Below, one piece after another: positions 16,333-21,966 of a DNA stretch of 64,000 nt (positions are counted from its first letter, which is position 1; every line of letters starts with the position of its first letter). The DNA is from Bacteroides neonati (GTDB lineage Bacteria > Bacteroidota > Bacteroidia > Bacteroidales > Bacteroidaceae). Under the pieces are notes generated by a model that was not told the origin of the DNA, ran no database searches, and worked only from the letters and a program-made list of their open reading frames with translations. Both the position numbers and the translations under genes were made by a program. Where the stretch lies: NCBI RefSeq assembly GCF_000499785.1, contig NZ_HG726021.1:461023-525022 (forward strand), read 5' to 3'.

Positions 16333-16369
16333 AGCGATTTGAATGCATCTAATTTATAATTGAGGAAAC

Positions 16370-16828
16370 ATGAATAATATCTATCAAGCATCTATCCAAG
16401 CTGTCGAGGACGGTGCAAACTTCAGAATTGATTTCCAGTCCCGAAGTCTAAAACTGAACGGCAAGTTTATCATACAAGACGGCAGATATGAAGGTGAATT
16501 GGGGGTGACGGATTGCAACGAAGATGAGTTTTTCGCAAATGTGGAAGAACTGTATTCTCGGTATAAAAACTCAGTTCCATCAGAGCGCAGCGAAAGCAAG
16601 CCGCACCAATATTTCATGGCAGTGCCCGAAAGGAGTTTAAGTGATGATGCTATGTTGTATGGTGAACGTCGGGATAAAGCACAAATTGAACTCGAATTAT
16701 ATGTTCTCTGCCAGATTATCAACGGGTTTAAATGGAACCCAGAAAAGATGGGCAAATGGTTCTGGAAAAGTAAGGTCGATAAAGATTTGGTGATACTCAA
16801 AAACTGGATAGAGACTAACTGTAATTAA
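16370..16828 (+). CDS. Hypothetical protein directly after the array
   Basis: A 152-residue soluble protein, MNNIYQASIQAVEDGANFRIDFQSRSLKLNGKFIIQDGRYEGELGVTDCNEDEF, ending in a Trp-rich helical region (FKWNPEKMGKWFWKSKVDKDLVILKNWIETN). No family recognised. It starts about 37 bases after the last 3' box of the array and is followed after 22 bases by the next gene, so it may be co-transcribed with the array or the RT. A partner role is inference from position only. Confidence 0.65.
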   Translation: MNNIYQASIQAVEDGANFRIDFQSRSLKLNGKFIIQDGRYEGELGVTDCNEDEFFANVEELYSRYKNSVPSERSESKPHQYFMAVPERSLSDDAMLYGERRDKAQIELELYVLCQIINGFKWNPEKMGKWFWKSKVDKDLVILKNWIETNCN

Positions 16829-16850
16829 TCACAATAATAAAAAGAAGAAA

Positions 16851-17924
16851 ATGAAAAAAGAGACAAAAATGTTGTGTCCCAAGTGCGGCGCAAAGCCCGA
16901 AATTGCAAAGGGCGACTTTACTGCTGTAATCGCAATTGTAGGCAAGGGTTTAGGTTTGGAGGTAACAGCAACGGAACATAGCCCCTCAACGAAACTGCCC
17001 AAAACAGCACAGGAACGTATTGATGCACTTCGCAGTGCCGGCGTGGATGTAAATAATCTATTTGCCATGAAGGGGGCCAACGGTGGCGAGTATATCGGTT
17101 CAAACAAGGATGGTGTACTTTCCATGCTTGATGACAACGATCCTATTTTCAGTCACATCATTGAACAAGGAACAGTCCCTAACCGCCGTCTGTTCAGACG
17201 CTGGGTTATGGCTCAAATGTTTCACATGATGTCTTATACACCTCATCGTTCAAAAGAACCGGTAGGTGTGACGAACATGATTCATCGTTTGGGTTATGAT
17301 TATCAGTGGAAAATGTTAATGGATGAGTTATACGCTCAGATGAAAATGTCGGAAAGGGATGCCGTAAATTTCACAGATCGTAATCGTTGGTTTAACACTG
17401 ACGTTGTTATGGCTATGGCGAATGATTATATTGTACAGCTAAAAGAGCGTGTGAATAACCTGAATGTGAAAAAATGTAAGGGAGTACCTTACAAGCGCAT
17501 TAATAGCCAGAATATTTTCGTGTCAGATTTGCAAAGTAAATTGTATAACCCGTTATACGCAGCAATAACACATATCAAACAAGCAAAGAACGCTTCCCAA
17601 CTATACACTGCGGCTAAAAAGTTTAATGAAATGCGTATCAATATGCGATGTGACACACCCCAGAGCAAAGCATGGGTAGATGCCTACAAAGGTTCTGGTG
17701 CATTCTTTACAATGCAGAACCTCGTTCGTTTCCATAACTGTGTTGCCATTGATGATGCAGGAAATCGTCTGGACAAATTTCAGTCTCTTGCATTTCTATC
17801 AGCCAAAGCAGAAATGTACAAGAATGGTGAAGGATGGCGACTGTTTGCTGTCTTGAAAAAGATGCTGGCGGACAACAATATTGATATCAAGAAAAAGGTC
17901 TCAGAGTGGCGTAAGAGAAAGTAA
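16851..17924 (+). CDS. Zinc-ribbon-headed hypothetical protein between array and sixth unit
   Basis: A 357-residue protein. Residues 8-12 CPKCG start a short N-terminal ribbon (only one CxxC pair is visible, so metal binding is uncertain). A conserved-looking block, VPNRRLFRRWVMAQMFHMMSYTP, follows at about residues 115-137, and the rest is helical with a very basic C-terminus (KKKVSEWRKRK). I recall similar proteins on conjugative elements but no function. It lies between the five-unit array and the sixth unit, which makes it a candidate component of the RT system. Confidence 0.65.
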   Translation: MKKETKMLCPKCGAKPEIAKGDFTAVIAIVGKGLGLEVTATEHSPSTKLPKTAQERIDALRSAGVDVNNLFAMKGANGGEYIGSNKDGVLSMLDDNDPIFSHIIEQGTVPNRRLFRRWVMAQMFHMMSYTPHRSKEPVGVTNMIHRLGYDYQWKMLMDELYAQMKMSERDAVNFTDRNRWFNTDVVMAMANDYIVQLKERVNNLNVKKCKGVPYKRINSQNIFVSDLQSKLYNPLYAAITHIKQAKNASQLYTAAKKFNEMRINMRCDTPQSKAWVDAYKGSGAFFTMQNLVRFHNCVAIDDAGNRLDKFQSLAFLSAKAEMYKNGEGWRLFAVLKKMLADNNIDIKKKVSEWRKRK

Positions 17925-17965
17925 ACAATTTAATTGCTTGGCAGGCACGATGTGGTGGATCAGTA

Positions 17966-18066
17966 AATTTAGTTGTCGCCCCTACATTGATGAGGAGCCC
18001 ACTGCAAATGCCAGGGCTCCTCTATCAAGTAGGTGGCCTCACATCAAACAAGTAAAGAAATGCCCC
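17966..18066 (+). ncRNA. Array unit 6 (detached copy)
   Basis: Sits alone in the 179-base gap between two genes. 5' box AAATTTA (17965-17971). Stems: GCC+CCTAC with GTAGG+T+GGC (17978-17985 with 18029-18037), TTGAT/ATCAA (17987-17991 with 18024-18028) and GAGGAGCCC/GGGCTCCTC (17992-18000 with 18014-18022), loop of 13. 3' box ATCA 18043, TAAAG 18053 (spacing 6), then ATGCCCC 18060. The boxes match the main array although the hairpin sequence does not. Confidence 0.72.
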
Positions 18067-18103
18067 TATTGGTAATCACATCATTATTAAACAGAATCAA
18101 TAC

Positions 18104-18451
18104 ATGAGTATCAATTTACATATAGCAAAAAAATATCAAGTGCAGTACACTTCCACAGTTATATGTGGCTACCAATCACAAGAGGTGTTGGACTTAATCT
18201 TTATGGAGTTCGAAATCACCACTAACAAGGGAGATGAGTATGATAACGAATACGACCTGCCGAGAAGTGAACTGGTACGGTTAAAAGACGAAATTATCAA
18301 TCAAACTGACTACTTCAAGGAACGAGAGGGGTTCCTTACTAAGGAGTTGGCAAAAATCGGATTGACCATTGACGAATTTGTGTCAGCTCTCGACAATTTA
18401 ATCACAACCAGCGACCAGAACAATGATGACGTTCTGCTGAGTTGGTACTAA
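18104..18451 (+). CDS. Hypothetical protein
   Basis: A 115-residue acidic protein, MSINLHIAKKYQVQYTSTVICGYQSQEVLDLIFMEFEIT, then a helical half (LVRLKDEIINQTDYFKEREGFLTKELAKIGLTIDEFVSAL). First gene after the detached unit. No family known. Confidence 0.6.
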   Translation: MSINLHIAKKYQVQYTSTVICGYQSQEVLDLIFMEFEITTNKGDEYDNEYDLPRSELVRLKDEIINQTDYFKEREGFLTKELAKIGLTIDEFVSALDNLITTSDQNNDDVLLSWY

Positions 18452-18469
18452 GCGGCTAAATCAAATAAT

Positions 18470-19396
18470 ATGTCAAAAATAGTATGTTCGGTTTGTGGGT
18501 CTGATGACGTGCAGGCCAAAGTTTGGGTGAAACTAAACGAGAATTACGAAACCACCACTGAATTTATCGATGAGATGATTCGAGAGCCTGCCGACTGTTG
18601 GTGCTGCAACTGCGAGGAAAATCAAAAGCTGATTATTATCGAGGAAGAGAAAAAACAACCTAACAATACATCAAAAAATAATATACACATGTTCATAGAC
18701 GAAAAAACTCAAAATACTATCCACGCCACACTTGACAAAAGCGTGTCGCATGGGACGATGCGATATCAGGAACTTATTCCTGCTTTTATGAATGTCATTC
18801 GCGATACCCCTGAGTATGTGCAACTGATGGATCAACTTCCCGCTTATGCACAAGAAGATAAAACCTCTAATTGGTGGGAAAGCGAGGATGCCTCATGGCT
18901 ATTTACAGAGCTGTTGGAAACGCTTGAGCAATACGCACCGGAAGGCTATACATTTGGAACCCACCCCGGAGATGGTTCAGATTATGGCTATTGGAAAGTC
19001 GATAGTTCAGAAGAGGATAACGGAGACACCCTTGAATCCATACTTGAAGACACGGATAAGTGCGAAAGGTTTGCCGAAGTTGTATTAGACGAAATTAATA
19101 GTGACGAAGAACAGCCGCATCACATTGGCTCCAATATTATCAAAGCATATCAGAATGGCGATTGTGATGCACTTCTGATAGCTCTGTGTGGTTGGTCTAT
19201 GGATTCTCTGCTCGGCAAATTCAACGACAATAAGCCCAATGAGCCTAAAATTTGTCCTGATTGTCAGGAAGAAGCATTGAAATATGCAATGATTGACGTA
19301 GATGACACCAACCTCGAAGAGGGGTACTCTTGCTCAGAGTGTGGGGCAAATTTTATCGGACTCGATAATGAACAGGTAATCAAAGCAAACACCTAA
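18470..19396 (+). CDS. Two-ribbon zinc protein
   Basis: A 308-residue acidic protein with a ribbon at each end: CSVCG (residues 5-9) with CWCCNC around residue 43, and CPDCQ (about 262) with CSECG (about 291). Between them lies an acidic middle (FGTHPGDGSDYGYWKVDSSEEDNGDTLESIL). An internal ATG at 18690 could be a second start without the N-terminal ribbon. No function assigned. Confidence 0.6.
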   Translation: MSKIVCSVCGSDDVQAKVWVKLNENYETTTEFIDEMIREPADCWCCNCEENQKLIIIEEEKKQPNNTSKNNIHMFIDEKTQNTIHATLDKSVSHGTMRYQELIPAFMNVIRDTPEYVQLMDQLPAYAQEDKTSNWWESEDASWLFTELLETLEQYAPEGYTFGTHPGDGSDYGYWKVDSSEEDNGDTLESILEDTDKCERFAEVVLDEINSDEEQPHHIGSNIIKAYQNGDCDALLIALCGWSMDSLLGKFNDNKPNEPKICPDCQEEALKYAMIDVDDTNLEEGYSCSECGANFIGLDNEQVIKANT

Positions 19397-19408
19397 ATAG
19401 TAAATTAT

Positions 19409-20116
19409 ATGAATCGAAAATTAGTAGAAGATCTCCACCAATACTTCGAGAAAAAAGATAATAAGAATGCCTCAGAGGTGAGTTTTCTCAATCAGCTCAC
19501 CGAAGAGTTGCCATACTTTCAGATTACCGCAATAAGCCGAGAAGATTTAACACACCGAGGTTTTGATGTCGATGATGTCGATGATGAAGATATGCGAGAG
19601 CTTGCACAAAAGATGGAAAGTGATTACTGCGAACAACTATTCTGGCAGAGCATGGAAATCATTGCCAGTGAAGGTTTAGAAATCCCTAAATTTATTTGTC
19701 CTAAGTGCGGTAAAGGTGCCAGCACATTTGATTCTCAAAGTGAAATGTACGATTGTCACTCTTGCGATCACAGTTGGAAGTTTACAGAACCGACCGGACG
19801 ATATGTGTTGGTCAAATATCCTGAAGATAGCAAGTTTTTCTCTGACTGTGAAGTTGGGTACGACAGTTACAACTCGGAGGACAACGGAGCGATGTATGTG
19901 CCAGAACACTTCTATACAGCCCACACCGGCACTGAGCCAGATGCTAACAAACTCTTTATTCCGGTTACATGGCCTGAATCCCAGGAATATTTCGAACTGC
20001 AATACGAAAAGAAGTCCATCTTTGAACTGTGCGAATCTATTGAGTACGGCAAGGCATTCGATGATTTCAGTTCTCAGGCCATTTGGGTTCCATTATCAGT
20101 GATTAATAAGCAATAA
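19409..20116 (+). CDS. Zinc-ribbon hypothetical protein
   Basis: A 235-residue acidic protein with a central ribbon, CPKCG (about residue 96) and CHSCDHSW (about 114). Related in style to the neighbouring ribbon proteins. C-terminal half is aromatic-rich (FYTAHTGTEPDANKLFIPVTWPESQEYFELQY). Unknown role. Confidence 0.6.
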   Translation: MNRKLVEDLHQYFEKKDNKNASEVSFLNQLTEELPYFQITAISREDLTHRGFDVDDVDDEDMRELAQKMESDYCEQLFWQSMEIIASEGLEIPKFICPKCGKGASTFDSQSEMYDCHSCDHSWKFTEPTGRYVLVKYPEDSKFFSDCEVGYDSYNSEDNGAMYVPEHFYTAHTGTEPDANKLFIPVTWPESQEYFELQYEKKSIFELCESIEYGKAFDDFSSQAIWVPLSVINKQ

Positions 20117-20117
20117 T

Positions 20118-20390
20118 ATGGATGAGTTAAATCAAAACTATCTTGCCAGAGTTTGCCTATGGGTCAATAACTACGGTGATGGCGAAGGACTCACCCGCGA
20201 ACTTTTTGCCGAAACGTACGGCAAGGTTATGGGCGATCATTACGCTATCAAATGGGAGAGCGAGTATCGTCACAATATTATGGCAATGGTTAACTACTTC
20301 GGTCTCGGCAGTGAAGATGGTCAAAAGTTCTGTGATATGATTATGAAGCAAATGGCAAAGTACGAACAACGAGTAGGTCACAAAAGATGA
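20118..20390 (+). CDS. Hypothetical small helical protein
   Basis: A 90-residue protein starting 1 base after the previous stop, MDELNQNYLARVCLWVNNYGDGEGLTRELFAETYGKVMGDHYAIKWESEYRHNIMAMVNYFG. It ends in a 4-base overlap with the next gene. No family. Confidence 0.6.
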   Translation: MDELNQNYLARVCLWVNNYGDGEGLTRELFAETYGKVMGDHYAIKWESEYRHNIMAMVNYFGLGSEDGQKFCDMIMKQMAKYEQRVGHKR

Positions 20391-20758
20391 AACTGAGTGA
20401 ATACATAGATAAAACCAACAAAGCCCCTATGGAAGGAGGCTTGAGTTTTTCGAGTGTCCCATCGAAGCGGCAGTTGATTACGACAAAAAGAGGACGTGAA
20501 TCACTACCATATTGGTATGGCATAAAACCAATAAGGTTTATCTGGAGAGGTAGTTGGTCAGATCCTGAAATATGTTACAATCGGATGGTAGTGAACTCTC
20601 ATTCCGTTGAAGATGCCATGTTTGAGCGGTATCACGAGTATTGTAAAGAAGAGGGCTTGGAATCTACTGACGATGGATTTGCTGAATTTATGAGAAACAA
20701 CAAAGCTGAAATTGTGGAGCTAATCTATTTGGTTCACAATGCTGAAAAGAATAATTAA
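20387..20758 (+). CDS. Hypothetical protein
   Basis: A 123-residue protein with a basic N-terminal half (RQLITTKRGRESLPYWYGIKPIRFIWRGSW) and an acidic C-terminal half. Coupled to the previous gene by ATGA. Confidence 0.55.
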   Translation: MKLSEYIDKTNKAPMEGGLSFSSVPSKRQLITTKRGRESLPYWYGIKPIRFIWRGSWSDPEICYNRMVVNSHSVEDAMFERYHEYCKEEGLESTDDGFAEFMRNNKAEIVELIYLVHNAEKNN

Positions 20759-20770
20759 AAATGTAATATA

Positions 20771-21055
20771 ATGGATGACGAACTTAGAATAACTGAAGAC
20801 GAGGGCGATGTGGTTGATATTTACCTATCCCCAGACAAAACACCGGTAGCATATCAACGAAAGAAAAAGGAATTGATGGAGCATTGCGGAATGACGGAGG
20901 ACGAAGCCGAAAACTGTTTGCTCAGGCCAATTCCGATAGAGATATTTTATAGTTATGACCAAGGGTTATGGGGGATTGAATCCGAATGTCTTTCGTCTTG
21001 TGAGGTTTATGACCCTTACACCGGAAAAGAGATCCCAAACGACAATTTACCGTAA
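20771..21055 (+). CDS. Hypothetical acidic protein
   Basis: A 94-residue protein, MDDELRITEDEGDVVDIYLSPDKTPVAYQRKKKELMEHCGMTEDEAENCLLRPIPIEIFYSYDQGLWGIE. Net negative; unknown role. Lies 6 bases before the recombinase. Confidence 0.55.
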   Translation: MDDELRITEDEGDVVDIYLSPDKTPVAYQRKKKELMEHCGMTEDEAENCLLRPIPIEIFYSYDQGLWGIESECLSSCEVYDPYTGKEIPNDNLP

Positions 21056-21061
21056 AAAACC

Positions 21062-21652
21062 ATGAGCAGAGACAAAGGAAAACTAACAACAGCAGACTAC
21101 TTGTCGATAGAAGACTTCAATCGATTGGTAGATGGACTGCATAATGATGGACTATATATGTGGGAGCTCTATTGCAGGTTATCCTTTTGTACTGCTTTAC
21201 GAGCCTCAGATGTATTAACCCTCACATGGCAGGATATACTTAACCGAGAATTTCTCGATAAGACTGAGAAGAAAACCCAGAAAGGAAGACGGATCACATT
21301 TAACTCCTCCGTCCAACAAAAGATCAAAGAGCTATACACTCTACAAGGCGAACCCGATAAAAAAGGTTCGCCTTTTTTAAACCCAAAAACTCAAACAGTC
21401 TATTCTTTGGAGCATATCAACCGATTGCTCAAAAAGTTTAGGGTGAGATACAGATTACCGATCAAGGCATTCTCCACACACACTTTTCGAAAGACTTTCG
21501 GACGATATGTATACGAAAGCAATGGTCGAAGTGCCGAGTCTCTAATATTGCTCAACTCAATATTCAGGCACTCAAGCATAGATATTACAAAGGTCTACAT
21601 CGGACTTCGACAGGCTGAGATAGACAAAGTTTTTAACTCAATCAAATTTTAG
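21062..21652 (+). CDS. Minimal tyrosine recombinase (catalytic domain only)
   Basis: A 196-residue site-specific recombinase of the XerC/XerD/phage integrase family. Catalytic residues: Arg47 (TALRASD), Lys74 (TQKGR), His140-x-x-Arg143 (HTFRK), His170 (FRHSS) and Tyr179 (TKVYIG), all in the right order and spacing. The usual 100-residue N-terminal core-binding domain is absent, so it may work with another protein or on a simple site. It could be the element integrase, a resolvase or an invertase; no attachment site was found next to it. A terminator-like hairpin lies inside the coding sequence (21345-21378). Confidence 0.85.
   Translation: MSRDKGKLTTADYLSIEDFNRLVDGLHNDGLYMWELYCRLSFCTALRASDVLTLTWQDILNREFLDKTEKKTQKGRRITFNSSVQQKIKELYTLQGEPDKKGSPFLNPKTQTVYSLEHINRLLKKFRVRYRLPIKAFSTHTFRKTFGRYVYESNGRSAESLILLNSIFRHSSIDITKVYIGLRQAEIDKVFNSIKF
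21345..21378 (+). terminator. Terminator-like hairpin inside the recombinase gene
   Basis: Perfect 10-bp arms AAGGCGAACC (21345-21354) and GGTTCGCCTT (21365-21374) followed by a run of six T, inside the codons for GEPDKKGSPFLN. Sequence is indistinguishable from an intrinsic terminator; whether it works in vivo is unknown. Confidence 0.55.
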
Positions 21653-21655
21653 AAT

Positions 21656-21952
21656 ATGAGACGAGTACAAACCTTAGAAGGTATAGCTCGCATACTTGGA
21701 GCCGAGGGCTTTAAGAAGTATGCAAAAGATTATGGCAATAGTCGTGTGAACCTTGATGGTGATGTGGTCGATGCTATCAATATTCTCGACATCTATCAGG
21801 GTAGTGACATGCTTATAGAGCACTTTAACTACTTCAAGCGCGAGATGACAGAGAAATACGCATCGAACACAGTGCCTTTTTATAAAACAGATGCTTTCAA
21901 AGAGCAGTGTGAGCAGGAACGCAGAGAGTTCGGCTATTTAGTATCAATGTAA
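21656..21952 (+). CDS. Hypothetical protein between recombinase and methyltransferase
   Basis: A 98-residue protein, MRRVQTLEGIARILGAEGFKKYAKDYGNSRVNLDGDVVDAINILDIYQGSDMLIEHF, helical and soluble. It starts 3 bases after the recombinase stop. Could be an accessory factor; no family known. Confidence 0.6.
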   Translation: MRRVQTLEGIARILGAEGFKKYAKDYGNSRVNLDGDVVDAINILDIYQGSDMLIEHFNYFKREMTEKYASNTVPFYKTDAFKEQCEQERREFGYLVSM

Positions 21953-21966
21953 TAAACCAGAAGATA

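Larger units (their letters stand above)
15488..16340 (+). repeat. Array of five structured units behind the RT
   Basis: This stretch of about 850 bases has no credible gene but shows five tandem units. The 3' box starts (ATCA) lie at 15617, 15795, 15966, 16143 and 16309 and the 5' TTTA boxes at 15522, 15701, 15874, 16050 and 16235, giving a period of 166-185 bases. Each unit has a 5' box ending ATTTA (or TTTA), a long multi-stem hairpin, and a 3' box ATCA-N6/7-TARAG-N2-ATGYGYC. The hairpin sequences are unrelated between units; the flanking boxes are conserved. Linkers before each 5' box are loosely similar (AGCACAAA-type in units 3 and 4). Same strand as the RT, by box order. Confidence 0.85.

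Noticed and set aside
15488..16340. CRISPR array
   Set aside because: Period about 175 bases, no identical short repeats, no cas genes.
14218..16369. Diversity-generating retroelement
   Set aside because: A DGR needs a template repeat and a nearly identical variable repeat differing mainly at adenines, plus usually an Avd gene. I found no such pair; the units behind the RT do not match one another in sequence outside the boxes.
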